From: Armatimonadota bacterium
Lineage (GTDB): Bacteria; Armatimonadota; Fimbriimonadia; Fimbriimonadales; Fimbriimonadaceae
Length of the DNA: 64,000 nucleotides
Direction: 5' to 3'
Assembly (NCBI GenBank): GCA_020161505.1
Contig: JAIUNY010000012.1
Coordinates: forward strand, 29,213 to 93,212
The notes under the pieces are model-generated. The model worked only from the letters and a program-made list of their open reading frames with translations, did not search any database and was not told where the DNA came from. Shown in pieces: positions 48,798 to 57,673 of this stretch. Position 1 is the stretch's first letter, and the number at the start of each line of letters is the position of its first letter. The position numbers and the translations under genes are program-made.

Positions 48798-49997
48798 TTA
48801 TCTGCGAGACTGAGCCCCGGCAAACACATTCTCGAAACGGTCGGCGATGGCTTCGACGTCGAATGTCGCTTCTGCGTATCGGCGAGCCGCCTGGCCCATG
48901 GCCTGAGCTTCTTCTGGCGCGTTGAGAAGTCTCATCCCGGCAGCAACAAAGCCTTCGATATCGGTAGGAGGAACAACGATTCCTGCACGATTCTCATCCA
49001 CAATTCGCGAGGCGAGGTTCTCGGGTGGCACCGCGAGCACGATGGCTCGCCCAGCGCAGAGGTAGCTCAAAACCTTGCTCGGTACCGAGAACACTCCCGC
49101 GTCCGGTTCCAAAACCGCCAGCAACGCGGTGGCCGATCCCATGACATTCGGGACTTGGTCGAACGGCTGGAAGGGGAGCAGAATCAGGTTGTTCAGTTCA
49201 AGTTCGGCCTTGCGAGCTTGAAGATATTCCATTCCCTTTCCAACGCTGATCACGATGACACGGGCGTCTGGCGTCTCTTTAGCCGCGACGGCGAGCTGAA
49301 CCATCAACTCCGGGTTGTGCTTCATGCCGAGAGTGCCTGAGTAGACAAAATTACGCGTTCGATCCACACCGTGGGCAGTCGACCAATCGTTCACCGGATC
49401 ACGCATCGGCATCTCGGTCAAGGGCGCCCAGTTTTCGATTACATGGACAGGAACATCTGAGGTCGGCAGGTGATCCTTGAACGCCTCGGAAATCACGACA
49501 ATGGCGTGACTCTTCTTGAGAAGATTATGCTCGAATGAGTACATGTAGTTGCCCACATACTTGCCCATTCCCTTCCACTTTTCGCCAAGAATCCTTTTCG
49601 CCGCTTCGCCGAAGAGATCTTGCACCCAGAAGATGAACTTCGTTCCCGTTTCCCAGCAATATTCTTGGAAGACTTTGTTGATCTTGAGCGGAGTGTTGGC
49701 GCTTAAGATGATATCGGGCTTGAATGCCTCAATCAGATCGAGCGCGATCCGGGCGTGGGCTGGGTCATCCGTAAAGAAAACCTTGGCAAAGTTTGTCTTG
49801 TCAATCACATAGCCAAGATTGATGGGTTCAGCATAGAATGTTGCGGGATCGGTTGGTGTTTTCTCCAACGAGCCTTGTGGCGTAGTACTCAGCGATCCTG
49901 ACCAGAGGTGCAGAACTTCGTGACCACGGCGGGCCAATTCTCGGCTGAGCTGAACCTGAAAAGGGTGCCCTGCATAGTCGTGAACAACGATTCTCAT
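48798..49997 (-). CDS. Family 4 glycosyltransferase (WcaI-like)
   Basis: About 399 residues, GT-B fold. The N-terminus MRIVVHDYAGHPFQVQLSRELARRGHEVLHL carries the acceptor-side loop, and the C-terminal half has the donor-binding FVYSGTLGMKHNPE, then the EX7E-like region EPDAGVFSVPSKVLSYLCAGRAIV. WcaI-like GT4 enzymes add fucose or related sugars in exopolysaccharide repeat units. It follows the two sugar-nucleotide epimerase genes on the same strand, consistent with use of GDP-sugars they make. Confidence 0.85.
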   Translation of the reverse strand: MRIVVHDYAGHPFQVQLSRELARRGHEVLHLWSGSLSTTPQGSLEKTPTDPATFYAEPINLGYVIDKTNFAKVFFTDDPAHARIALDLIEAFKPDIILSANTPLKINKVFQEYCWETGTKFIFWVQDLFGEAAKRILGEKWKGMGKYVGNYMYSFEHNLLKKSHAIVVISEAFKDHLPTSDVPVHVIENWAPLTEMPMRDPVNDWSTAHGVDRTRNFVYSGTLGMKHNPELMVQLAVAAKETPDARVIVISVGKGMEYLQARKAELELNNLILLPFQPFDQVPNVMGSATALLAVLEPDAGVFSVPSKVLSYLCAGRAIVLAVPPENLASRIVDENRAGIVVPPTDIEGFVAAGMRLLNAPEEAQAMGQAARRYAEATFDVEAIADRFENVFAGAQSRR

Positions 49998-50040
49998 GCC
50001 AGGCACCCTTGTACCAGATTTCCGGTTTTCTTTGCTGTCG

Positions 50041-51027
50041 TTAGACGGTCGCCTTGGCCGTCATTTGGTCGTAGATCCAGGCGTAGGTTTTCTCCATGCC
50101 CTCTCGGAGGCTGATGCTAGGCTCCCAGCCGAGTTCCTTCTTGATCAGCGTGTTATCGCTGCTGCGACCACGGACGCCCTTCGGAGCGCCGAGGTTATAG
50201 GAGCGGTTCAGCTTGATCCCAGCGATGTCTTCGACAATGTCAACAAGCTGGTTGATGCTCACCATTTCGGCGGATCCCAGGTTGATCGGGTATTCGATAT
50301 GACTCTCCATGATCTTATCGATCCCAGAGGTGCAGTCATCGACATACATGAAGCTGCGCGTTTGTTCGCCATCACCCCAGATTTCGATGTTCAAATCGCC
50401 CGTCATCTTGGAGTTGATGACCTTGCGGCACATGGCGGCAGGAGCTTTCTCGCGGCCTCCATCATAGGTGCCAAACGGACCGTAAACGTTGTGGAATCGT
50501 GCCACGCGGCAAGTGATTCCAAAGTCTTCCATAAAGTGGCGGCACATGCGCTCGCTAAACAGCTTTTCCCAGCCGTAACCATCTTCGGCAAGAGCCGGAT
50601 AGGCGTCTTCTTCCTTCAGTCCAGGATTGTTGACATCCTGTTGCTTTTCACCGTTATAAACACAGGCGGAGCTGGCATAGAAGAACTTGGAAATTCCTGC
50701 GTGACGAGCAGCTTCAAGCATGTGGGTATTGATGAGAACGCTCAGCATACACAGAGCCTTGTTGTTCTCGATAAAGCCCATTCCACCCATGTCGGCGGCC
50801 AGGTTATAGACGACTTCCACGCCATCCTTCACCGATTCTTCGCAGGCATCAAGATACTGAAGGTCGAGAACCTTGTTCTCCGAGTAGTTGTGAACCTGAT
50901 ACCATTCAGAGAACGGCTTCTTGTCCACGGCCACAATTTCCGAGACGCCTTTGTCCTTCAAATACTGCACCAAGTGGCCACCAATAAAGCCACCCGCGCC
51001 CGTTACCAATACCTTTCCATTCGACAT
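50041..51027 (-). CDS. GDP-mannose 3,5-epimerase-like SDR enzyme
   Basis: 328 residues of the extended SDR family. NAD site VTGAGGFIGGHL, then NLAADMGGMGFIENNKALC, FFYASSACVYNGEKQQ, YGWEKLFSERMCRHF, RFHNVYGPFGTYDGGREKAPAAMCRKV, IWGDGEQTRSFMYVDDC and GAPKGVRGRSSDN. These blocks match plant-type GDP-mannose 3,5-epimerase, including the catalytic Cys of SSAC and the Lys of GGREK. The product would be GDP-L-galactose or GDP-L-gulose for a surface polysaccharide. Confidence 0.85.
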   Translation of the reverse strand: MSNGKVLVTGAGGFIGGHLVQYLKDKGVSEIVAVDKKPFSEWYQVHNYSENKVLDLQYLDACEESVKDGVEVVYNLAADMGGMGFIENNKALCMLSVLINTHMLEAARHAGISKFFYASSACVYNGEKQQDVNNPGLKEEDAYPALAEDGYGWEKLFSERMCRHFMEDFGITCRVARFHNVYGPFGTYDGGREKAPAAMCRKVINSKMTGDLNIEIWGDGEQTRSFMYVDDCTSGIDKIMESHIEYPINLGSAEMVSINQLVDIVEDIAGIKLNRSYNLGAPKGVRGRSSDNTLIKKELGWEPSISLREGMEKTYAWIYDQMTAKATV

Positions 51028-51033
51028 GTGCTG

Positions 51034-51039
51034 AGTTTA
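51034..51039 (-). promoter_or_regulatory. -10 box before the GDP-mannose epimerase-like gene
   Basis: TAAACT on the minus strand, preceded by GG, ends 6 bases before the ATG. Confidence 0.5.
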
Positions 51040-51233
51040 CCTACCCGTTCTATTCGGTCTTTCCGCCCAGAGTTACGCATATCCACGCGATCCACGAGTC
51101 CCTCTGGAATGGGTACCGGTCAGTCAAACGCCTGACGGGTGTCCCAGGTTCCCGTTTCCTCTGGACTCCGAAGGAAATCCTTACCTTAGTCTTCGGCAGA
51201 TTCCTCCGCCAATCCTAGGGGCGCGCCTGGAGT

Positions 51234-52151
51234 TCACCCCAGTTGCGTTAAATACCATGCATAGGCAGCGGCAAGACCCAGTCGGAGGTCTCGGGCCTCG
51301 GGGAGTTGATACCGCGTGCGCAGCCGAGAGCCATCCAAGCACCGACGTGGTGCGCCTGCCGGCTTCGACGGATCGAAGACCAGGGAACCTGCGAATCCCA
51401 CCACCTCGCAGATCGTCTCCGCAAGCTCGCGAATGCTCGTTTCTCGTCCGGAACTCAGGTTGAACAAGTCGTTCGCCGGGGCGTCCAGACCTACCCGCCA
51501 GATAGCCTCCGAAGCATCTCTCACATCCAGAAGATCGCGGGTGGCGGTGCCATCGCCCCAAACCACCAACTCGGGATCGCCTCGGAGTTTAGATTCGTGG
51601 GCGCGGCGGATCAGAGCGGGCACAACGTGGGAGCGATCCTCGCCAAAGTGATCGTGTGCTCCGTACATGTTTGTCGGCACAAGAATGGTGTAATCCATTC
51701 CCTTCTCAACATGCAAAGCCTCACAGAGGGTGTGCAGCGTCCGCTTCGCGATCCCATAGGGGCGGGTGTCTTCGCCGGGATCGCCTTCGGTCATGCAACC
51801 TTCGGGGGTAGGGATCGGGGCATCGACAGGGTAGGCGCAGGCGGTCGAAATCAAAGTGACCGCACTTCCGAACTGCGCCGCCGACTCGAGCACGTTCAGG
51901 CCCATCCGGAGATTCTCTGAGATCATGCGGGCCGGGTTGGCACGGTGGAACCCAATTCCGCCCACGGTTCCCGCAGCGTGGATCACGCGCGCTGGTCGGT
52001 GGACGTCGAACCAATCTCGCACCGAGTGCTCGTCGAGGAGATCCATCTCGACCCGGCGTGGAAACACCACTTCTCCCCGAGGCGAGGTGTCGCGCAGGTT
52101 CTTGCCCAGAAAGCCGTTGCCCCCGGTCACCAGAGTTAAGCCGTCGTTCAT
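51234..52151 (-). CDS. GDP-L-fucose synthase-like SDR enzyme
   Basis: 305 residues. NAD site VTGGNGFLGKNL, then AAGTVGGIGFHRANPARMISENLRMGLNVLESA, the catalytic region STACAYP and PYGIAKR (Tyr-X3-Lys), LVPTNMYGAHDHFGEDRSHVVPALIRRAHE and VWGDGTATRDLLDVRD. These are close to GDP-4-keto-6-deoxymannose epimerase-reductase (Fcl/WcaG). The GDP-mannose dehydratase that would supply its substrate is not in the window. It overlaps folP by 4 bases. Confidence 0.85.
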   Translation of the reverse strand: MNDGLTLVTGGNGFLGKNLRDTSPRGEVVFPRRVEMDLLDEHSVRDWFDVHRPARVIHAAGTVGGIGFHRANPARMISENLRMGLNVLESAAQFGSAVTLISTACAYPVDAPIPTPEGCMTEGDPGEDTRPYGIAKRTLHTLCEALHVEKGMDYTILVPTNMYGAHDHFGEDRSHVVPALIRRAHESKLRGDPELVVWGDGTATRDLLDVRDASEAIWRVGLDAPANDLFNLSSGRETSIRELAETICEVVGFAGSLVFDPSKPAGAPRRCLDGSRLRTRYQLPEARDLRLGLAAAYAWYLTQLG

Positions 52152-52978
52152 CGCAGTTGTCCTTTTCCGCTTTCAGGGTCGCCCAGAATCGCCTCCGCAA
52201 GGGTGGCCGCCCGCTTGGCGCCAATCACGTTGTGGGTGCGAATCATCTTGGCCCCCAAAGACTGAGCCAGAACTTGGACTGCAATCGTGGCCTCCTCACG
52301 ATTTTCCAACGGAGCGGGATGGCTGTTCCCCAGCAACCGACCAATGAACCCCTTTCGGCTCGCTCCAATGAGCACGGGGAACCCGTGACTGGCGAGCCGA
52401 GGAATCGCGCGAAGCAAGGCCAAATTGTGATCCACGGTTTTGCCGAATCCGATGCCAGGATCAATCCACACTTTGTCGACCGGCACGCCCTGCGCGGCGA
52501 TCAGCTCGGCGCGCTCCAGCAGGTAGGCCTCAACCTCTGCCACCACGTCGGAATAACTCGGGTTCGCCTGCATCGTCAGAGGAGTGCCCTGCATGTGCAT
52601 GATGCAGACATCGCACTTGAAGTCCGCCACCGCCTCGAGCAAAGCCGGATCGCTGATCCCCGTGACATCGTTGATCATCTGCGCTCCCGCCACCAAGCAT
52701 TCGCGGGCCACCCGGCCCTTGCTCGTATCAACGGAGACGAAGACATCTCGATCCACCAGAGCCGTCACCACGGGAACGACCCGTCGAACCTCTTCCTCCA
52801 CCGGGATCGGCAGGCTTCCGGGCCGAGTCGACTCGCCGCCCACATCCACGATATCTGCTCCATCGTGAACCATGCGCAGGCCGTGGTCGATGGCGCGATT
52901 CGTCGCGAAGAACCGGCCCCCGTCGCTGAAGCTATCGGGCGTCACATTCAGGACGCCCATGATCTTGACCGAGGTCAA
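52148..52978 (-). CDS. folP: Dihydropteroate synthase
   Basis: A 276-residue TIM-barrel enzyme of folate synthesis, the sulfonamide target. Diagnostic blocks: IMGVLNVTPDSFSDGG, ADIVDVGGESTRPGS (pterin site), VCIMHMQGTP, DPGIGFGKT and GASRKGFIG. It overlaps the aspartate kinase gene upstream and the fucose-synthase-like gene downstream, each by 4 bases, so four genes (ACT, lysC, folP, SDR) form one coupled unit. Confidence 0.96.
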   Translation of the reverse strand: MTSVKIMGVLNVTPDSFSDGGRFFATNRAIDHGLRMVHDGADIVDVGGESTRPGSLPIPVEEEVRRVVPVVTALVDRDVFVSVDTSKGRVARECLVAGAQMINDVTGISDPALLEAVADFKCDVCIMHMQGTPLTMQANPSYSDVVAEVEAYLLERAELIAAQGVPVDKVWIDPGIGFGKTVDHNLALLRAIPRLASHGFPVLIGASRKGFIGRLLGNSHPAPLENREEATIAVQVLAQSLGAKMIRTHNVIGAKRAATLAEAILGDPESGKGQLR

Positions 52979-54324
52979 GTCGCGAGGCTCAGACTGAAGG
53001 CTTCATGCAACAACTGGACGGCCCGCCGGAGCTCCGATTCCGGGATCAAACAGCTGAGGGAGTAGTCGCTGTCGTTGGTTTGGAGCACGGGGATTCCGTT
53101 GGATTCCAGAGTGTTGAGCACCTGGAGAAACACCCCAGGCTGCTGAAGAAAATCGTAGGCGACGAGCGAGACCATGGTGCAGGCCTCATTGACCGTGAAC
53201 TTGAGCTCGCGGACTTCGCCGAGAGGGGCAAGAAGTTGCTTCTGAGTCTCGAATGCTTTCGTCTCGTCGCGGGTGGATTGCACCAAATAGACCGTCGGCT
53301 CATTGCCCGGCATCGGCAGAACCAGGGCATCGAGCATATCCTGTACCTCCGGGTACAGCTCGCGTCCCACGGCAAAGCCGATCGACGTCGGGCCCAGGTT
53401 GGTCATGAAGACATTGACCTGATACCGAGCCAGCGCCTCGTAGATTCGAGCCTGGAGGTCTCGGCGGTGCTCCTGTCGGGCATCGTTGAGGTCGACCTGG
53501 AGGTAGACCAGCTTGCCCGTGTGGGTCACGCCGGTCACGCGGCGACCGGGAAGCTCTCGGCTCGGGACAATCTCGGTGCCAGGGTTGTCGCTGAAGGTGC
53601 TCTTCACCCACAGAGGGATGTCGAACTTCATCGCGATCTCGGCCGCTCTCGGGTGCAAGACCTTCGCGCCGAGGTGGGCGATTTCCGCAACTTCGTCGTA
53701 GGTGACGCGTCGGAGAGTCGGGGCGCTGGGGACGAAATCGGGGTCGGCGGTCTTTACGCCGTCGACATCGGTGTAGATTTCAACGGATTCGGCGCGGAGC
53801 GCAGCACCCAGGGCACTCGCGCTCGTGTCCGAGCCGCCACGTCCCAGAGTCGTGAGTTCGGCTCCAGGAAGGCCGCCGCCCGTCCAGACACCCTGGAACC
53901 CGCAGACGACGGGCACATAGCCTCGCTTGCAGGCCTCCACCACGCCCGTTGGGTTGATCCCGAGGATTCGGGCGTTGCCATACACGCCGTCGGTGCGGAT
54001 GCCGGCCTGGCCGCCGCGCAAGGAGATCGAGGGGCATCCCAGGCTTTTCAGGAGGGTCGCAAAGATGACCGCAGAGATAATCTCGCCGCAAGCCATCATC
54101 AGGTCGGCTTCTCGCGGTTCTGGATCTACTGTGCGATCAACTTCGCCGAGCACTTGAAGCAGCGTATCCGTGGCATAAGGTTCGCCTCGGCGACCAATCG
54201 CGCTGACGACGACGATGGGGTGATAACCTTGCTCGCGCGCCGAGATCACTTTGAGCGCGGCTTGCATCCGAGCCTCGGGGGTTCGAACGGAGGTGCCTCC
54301 GAACTTCATCACGCGGTACTTCAC
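52975..54324 (-). CDS. lysC: Aspartate kinase
   Basis: 449 residues. The kinase domain begins VMKFGGTSVRTPEAR (7-13 is KFGGTSV) and includes LGRGGSDTSASALGAALRAESVEIYTDVDGVKTADP. The C-terminal third (from about residue 310) carries two ACT regulatory domains, so feedback by lysine and/or threonine is likely. It catalyses the first step of the lysine, threonine and methionine routes. An extra ACT-domain protein is encoded directly upstream with a 4-base overlap. Confidence 0.95.
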   Translation of the reverse strand: MKYRVMKFGGTSVRTPEARMQAALKVISAREQGYHPIVVVSAIGRRGEPYATDTLLQVLGEVDRTVDPEPREADLMMACGEIISAVIFATLLKSLGCPSISLRGGQAGIRTDGVYGNARILGINPTGVVEACKRGYVPVVCGFQGVWTGGGLPGAELTTLGRGGSDTSASALGAALRAESVEIYTDVDGVKTADPDFVPSAPTLRRVTYDEVAEIAHLGAKVLHPRAAEIAMKFDIPLWVKSTFSDNPGTEIVPSRELPGRRVTGVTHTGKLVYLQVDLNDARQEHRRDLQARIYEALARYQVNVFMTNLGPTSIGFAVGRELYPEVQDMLDALVLPMPGNEPTVYLVQSTRDETKAFETQKQLLAPLGEVRELKFTVNEACTMVSLVAYDFLQQPGVFLQVLNTLESNGIPVLQTNDSDYSLSCLIPESELRRAVQLLHEAFSLSLAT

Positions 54325-54869
54325 GCCGTCACCTCCGGATGGAGCTCTCGGAGGCGATTGACCGCATGCTCGGCATCTTCGCGAGACATCAGCATGAGGA
54401 GTCGGTCGTGCATTTCGCCCATGTGCTCAATCGAAACACCACTCGCGATGACGTCGCTGACAATCCGGCTGACCATGCCTTCTTCATCGCGCATGTTCAC
54501 CGCGTGAGCCATCAGAACGCAGCGGTCGGTGATCACCTCGTGACCGTAGTTGTTGGCGGTCAGGCAGTCAATGAGTCGCTGGGAGTCACTCTCGGCAACA
54601 ACGAAGGAAAAGCCATCGTGGGTGAACTTGAGGAAGTCGATGCTGATCGCGGCTTTACTCAGGGCCTTGAGGGCGACTAAGCGTGTCGAGGGATTCGCGT
54701 CGGCATCCAGCTCAACGCGGGCGCTCGCAAATCCTCGGCGGATTTCGATCTGATTCAGCCCGCGCCCTTTCTCAAAGGCGGTTTCGTCGGGTGCCGGGAT
54801 ATCGGTTTGCGTATTCGTGACTTCTAGCCGGAAAGGGCCGGAAACGTGCTCAGTAGGATCGTGGGCCAA
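54321..54869 (-). CDS. Stand-alone double ACT domain protein
   Basis: 182 residues, probably two ACT domains. The first is around RGFASARVELDADANPSTRLVALKALSKAAISIDFLKFTHDGFSFVVAESDSQRL, and the second around CVLMAHAVNMRDEEGMVSRIVSDVIASGVSIEHMGEMHDRLLMLMSREDAEHAVNRL. There is no catalytic domain. Coupling to aspartate kinase suggests a regulatory partner subunit, like the beta subunit made inside some aspartokinase genes but here a separate gene. The start is TTG at 54869 by frame; a later start is possible. Confidence 0.75.
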   Translation of the reverse strand: MAHDPTEHVSGPFRLEVTNTQTDIPAPDETAFEKGRGLNQIEIRRGFASARVELDADANPSTRLVALKALSKAAISIDFLKFTHDGFSFVVAESDSQRLIDCLTANNYGHEVITDRCVLMAHAVNMRDEEGMVSRIVSDVIASGVSIEHMGEMHDRLLMLMSREDAEHAVNRLRELHPEVTA

Positions 54870-54904
54870 TTTCTGTCTCTTGCGGGCGCCGTTGCCACCG
54901 GTTG

Positions 54905-54910
54905 ATTATA
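54905..54910 (-). promoter_or_regulatory. -10 box for the ACT-lysC-folP unit
   Basis: A consensus TATAAT on the minus strand, about 35 bases before the TTG start. No good -35 at 16-18 bases. Confidence 0.45.
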
Positions 54911-54952
54911 CGGCTCCCCGTGCCTTGGTTTCGGCACAGGGAGCAAGGGGGC

Positions 54953-55906
54953 CTAAGCCGGTTTGAGTATCGATTCAATGCGATCCCAGACCTCGGGTCC
55001 GTAATTCAGGTCGCCAGCGGCGGCGTTCTCCTCGATCTGGGCGGTGTTGGTCGCCCCCACGATCACCGAGCTGATGCCAGGGTCGCGTAGACACCAGGCC
55101 AGCGCGAGTTGCCCCATGGTGATCCCCAACTCGTCGGCGATCTTGCTCATCGCCTCTACCTTCCGCAGATTCTCCTCCTGCAGATCGCCGCCCATCCACA
55201 TGTTGGACTTCGGGTCGGCCGCCCGGGTGCCTTCGGCGGGAGCAACACCCGGCTTGTATTTGCCCGTGAGAACTCCCTGGGCAAGGGGCGAGAACACGAC
55301 TTGACCCAGGCCGAGAGCCTTGCTCGTCGGAAGCACGGAGTCCTCGAGACCACGGTCGAACATGTTGTAGCGCGGCTGATTGCTGGCGGGGAGGCAGCAC
55401 TGCCACGCCCGCGCGGTGTGGCAGGCGTCGGTGATTTGGGCCGCATTCCACATGCTGACGCCCCAGTAGAGCACCTTGCCCTGACGGATCAGGTCGTCCA
55501 TCGCCCGCACCATCTCCTCCATCGGAGTTTCTGGATCGAATCGGTGGAACTGGAAGAGGTCGATGTGATCGGTGCGAAGTCGGTGGAGCGAGGCGTGGAC
55601 ACTCTCCACGATGTGCTTGCGGCTCAGTCCCTGGTCATTTGGACGATCCGACATCGGGAAGAAGCACTTGGTCGCAATCACCAGATCGCATCGGCGGAAG
55701 GGTTGGATCGCCTTGGCGAGTGCCTTCTCGGCTTCGCCGTTGTTGTAAACATCCGCGGTGTCGAAGAAGTTGATTCCGAGATCGAACGCCTTGTGAACGA
55801 TCTGCTCGGTGGTGGAATCATCGAGCGACCGTCCGTGGGTGAGCCAGCCCCCCAGACTCACGGAGCTGACCTTCATTCCATACTTGCCGAGCTTTCGGTA
55901 TTGCAT
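54953..55906 (-). CDS. Aldo/keto reductase (Kv-beta / YghZ-like)
   Basis: 317 residues, TIM-barrel NADPH oxidoreductase. Catalytic Asp and Tyr are in FFDTADVYNNGEAE, Lys in LVIATKC, and the HF/QFH position in IDLFQFHRFDPETPMEE. Blocks ACRQAWQ-like and SPLAQGVLTGKY follow the K+ channel beta subunit group. Substrate unknown. Single gene with a leaderless-type box. Confidence 0.92.
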   Translation of the reverse strand: MQYRKLGKYGMKVSSVSLGGWLTHGRSLDDSTTEQIVHKAFDLGINFFDTADVYNNGEAEKALAKAIQPFRRCDLVIATKCFFPMSDRPNDQGLSRKHIVESVHASLHRLRTDHIDLFQFHRFDPETPMEEMVRAMDDLIRQGKVLYWGVSMWNAAQITDACHTARAWQCCLPASNQPRYNMFDRGLEDSVLPTSKALGLGQVVFSPLAQGVLTGKYKPGVAPAEGTRAADPKSNMWMGGDLQEENLRKVEAMSKIADELGITMGQLALAWCLRDPGISSVIVGATNTAQIEENAAAGDLNYGPEVWDRIESILKPA

Positions 55907-55912
55907 GGATTC

Positions 55913-55918
55913 AGGTTA
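55913..55918 (-). promoter_or_regulatory. -10 box before the aldo/keto reductase gene
   Basis: TAACCT, preceded by GG, ends 6 bases before the ATG on the minus strand. Confidence 0.5.
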
Positions 55919-55940
55919 CCGCGAGTCTGGGGCAGATCGC

Positions 55941-56420
55941 TTAGTCTGCGCTCTCGGTGGCCTTGGTTTTGAACAGCTTTCGGTCGATCCCCCAGGCGTG
56001 ATCCAAGGAGAGCTTGCCTGCTCCAGTGAGCATGAGGCCGAGAGCCCCCATGCCGAGCGCGAGAGGATAGAAGATTTGATTGACAACGGAGATCTCGCCT
56101 GCGGCCAGCACGCCGAGCCCACCGACCCGGTTCAGGTTGACCATGAAGGCGACAGCCATCGTGGCCAGCAGTCCGAAGGCAGCGATTCGATGGAGGAATC
56201 CAACCATCACGCCCAGCGCGCCGAAGAACTCCGCGACGATCGCGAGGAAAGCGAAGATCGCGGGGATTCCCATCTGCGACTGGAAGAACTCCATGGTCGC
56301 CCCGAATCCGTTCCCGCCGAAGAGTCCGAGGAGCTTCTGGCATCCGTAGTAGAAGATGATTCCCCCGACCCCGAGACGCATCATCAGGAGACCTATTGAC
56401 GTTGATCGATTCGATTCCAT
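55941..56420 (-). CDS. DoxX family membrane protein
   Basis: 159 residues with four membrane segments: GLLMMRLGVGGIIFYYGCQKLLG, FAFLAIVAEFFGALGVMVGF, AAFGLLATMAVAFMVN and LALGMGALGLMLTGAGKLSLD. This is the DoxX/DoxD fold, present in quinol-oxidising or redox-stress membrane complexes, with the C-terminal G.GKLSLD feature conserved. Exact role unknown. It follows queG by about 10 bases. Confidence 0.85.
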   Translation of the reverse strand: MESNRSTSIGLLMMRLGVGGIIFYYGCQKLLGLFGGNGFGATMEFFQSQMGIPAIFAFLAIVAEFFGALGVMVGFLHRIAAFGLLATMAVAFMVNLNRVGGLGVLAAGEISVVNQIFYPLALGMGALGLMLTGAGKLSLDHAWGIDRKLFKTKATESAD

Positions 56421-56429
56421 GCCCTTTGC

Positions 56430-57413
56430 TTACGCGTTCTCGGGGGAGTCTGTTCGCGATGCCTGGGGCGCGGTTTGGTTGGCCAGATTGGCCTGAGCAT
56501 TGCGCTGAAGCCCTTGGATTCCCGCCCGCCTGACGGGGGAGCCCTGCGTCAAGGTATCCCACTCGGCTTCTTCGATCTGAGCGAGTTGCGAGAGTTTTGG
56601 CCAGGATTTCTGAGCGAGTAAGTCGGGAATCGTCGTGGTTTGGGCTCGGAGCGGCTGGGTCGGGCGCGGCTGATTGAACGGACAGACCTCCTGGCAGACG
56701 TCGCACCCAAACGTCCACTCGCCCAGTTGAGCAGCTTGTTCCGGGGTGTGATCGCCTTTGTGCTCGATGGTGAGGTAGCTGATGCACTGGGTGGCATCGA
56801 CTTGCCAGATGTTGTTCCGGTGCACGATCGCCCCGGTCGGGCAGGCGTCGATGCACGCCCGGCAGGTTCCACATCCTCCGTCCGCAGGGGAGCTTCGCTC
56901 GATCTCTAGGGTGGTGAGGAGCACGCCGATGAGAAACCAACTTCCTCGGTGGGAGTTGATGAGGCAGGTGTTCTTGCCAAACCATCCAAGGCCCGCGCGT
57001 TGAGCGTATTCGCGCTCCATGACCGGAGCGGAATCGACGCAGGGACGGAACTGGGCGGTCGGGTGCTCGGCCTGGAGTTGGTCGGCGAGCTTTTTCAGCC
57101 GTGACCGAATGACTTTGTGGTAATCGCGCCCCAGGGCGTAGCGGGCGATTTTGGCGTCGGTTTGGCCGCTCGGCTCCTGATAGTAGTTCATCCCGACCGC
57201 GATGACGCTCTGCACCCCGGGAAGGATGGTGTTGAGATCAGATCGGAGGGGGAGGCTGGTCTGCATGTACTCCATGGAGCCGTGCATGCCTTCGGCGATC
57301 CACGATTCGAGGATCGGTAGGGACTTCGGGGGGCTTGGGTCGCAGACTCCCGCGAGATCGAACCCGAGGGCGAGGGCGCGTTCGGTGAGGAGGAGGTCGG
57401 CTTGGGAGATCAT
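56430..57413 (-). CDS. queG: Epoxyqueuosine reductase, short form
   Basis: 327 residues, cobalamin- and iron-sulfur-dependent enzyme for the last step of queuosine tRNA modification. Two 4Fe-4S clusters: CGTCRACIDACPTGAI and CDVCQEVCPFN, plus the active-site region VDSAPVMEREYAQRAGLGWFGKN. Typical QueG proteins are about 380 residues; here the C-terminal HEAT-like part is largely missing. An AGGAGG site precedes the ATG, unlike the leaderless neighbours, so it is probably in an mRNA starting upstream. Confidence 0.92.
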   Translation of the reverse strand: MISQADLLLTERALALGFDLAGVCDPSPPKSLPILESWIAEGMHGSMEYMQTSLPLRSDLNTILPGVQSVIAVGMNYYQEPSGQTDAKIARYALGRDYHKVIRSRLKKLADQLQAEHPTAQFRPCVDSAPVMEREYAQRAGLGWFGKNTCLINSHRGSWFLIGVLLTTLEIERSSPADGGCGTCRACIDACPTGAIVHRNNIWQVDATQCISYLTIEHKGDHTPEQAAQLGEWTFGCDVCQEVCPFNQPRPTQPLRAQTTTIPDLLAQKSWPKLSQLAQIEEAEWDTLTQGSPVRRAGIQGLQRNAQANLANQTAPQASRTDSPENA

Positions 57414-57520
57414 GCAGCGGCCCTCCTGGGCTGTTGGGTTGGAAGGCCGGCTGTCGGGGCTCCCGACCGTGCGAGGGTCGCGGTGACGGCACTGCCTTGG
57501 TGCCCCTCAATCGACGCCTT

Positions 57521-57544
57521 CCCCCAGAATTCCCATTCTGGGGG
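57521..57544. repeat. Perfect hairpin CCCCCAGAAT-TCCC-ATTCTGGGGG
   Basis: 10-base arms, 4-base loop. Followed at 57550-57562 by a second hairpin (GCCCC-AAC-GGGGC) and at 57585-57598 by a third (TGGGC-GTTA-GCCCA). Confidence 0.8.
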
Positions 57545-57627
57545 AGGGTGCCCCAACGGGGCGGGAGGCGGAACTGGACTCGGCTGGGCGTTAGCCCAGT
57601 TGAGCAGGATCACCACTTGCTTGCGAA

Positions 57628-57663
57628 GGGCCTGCGGCCCCCGAATCCTCTTCGAGGATTCGG
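57628..57663. repeat. Two adjacent hairpins
   Basis: GGGCCTGCGGCCC (57628-57640) is followed at once by CCGAATCCTC-TTC-GAGGATTCGG (57641-57663), a perfect 10-base stem. Confidence 0.8.
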
Positions 57664-57673
57664 AAGACCCCCA

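Noticed and set aside
53005..54507. 500-residue open frame antisense to aspartate kinase
   Set aside because: The minus strand has intact aspartate kinase motifs and 4-base gene overlaps. The plus-strand frame crosses gene borders and lacks any recognisable motif.
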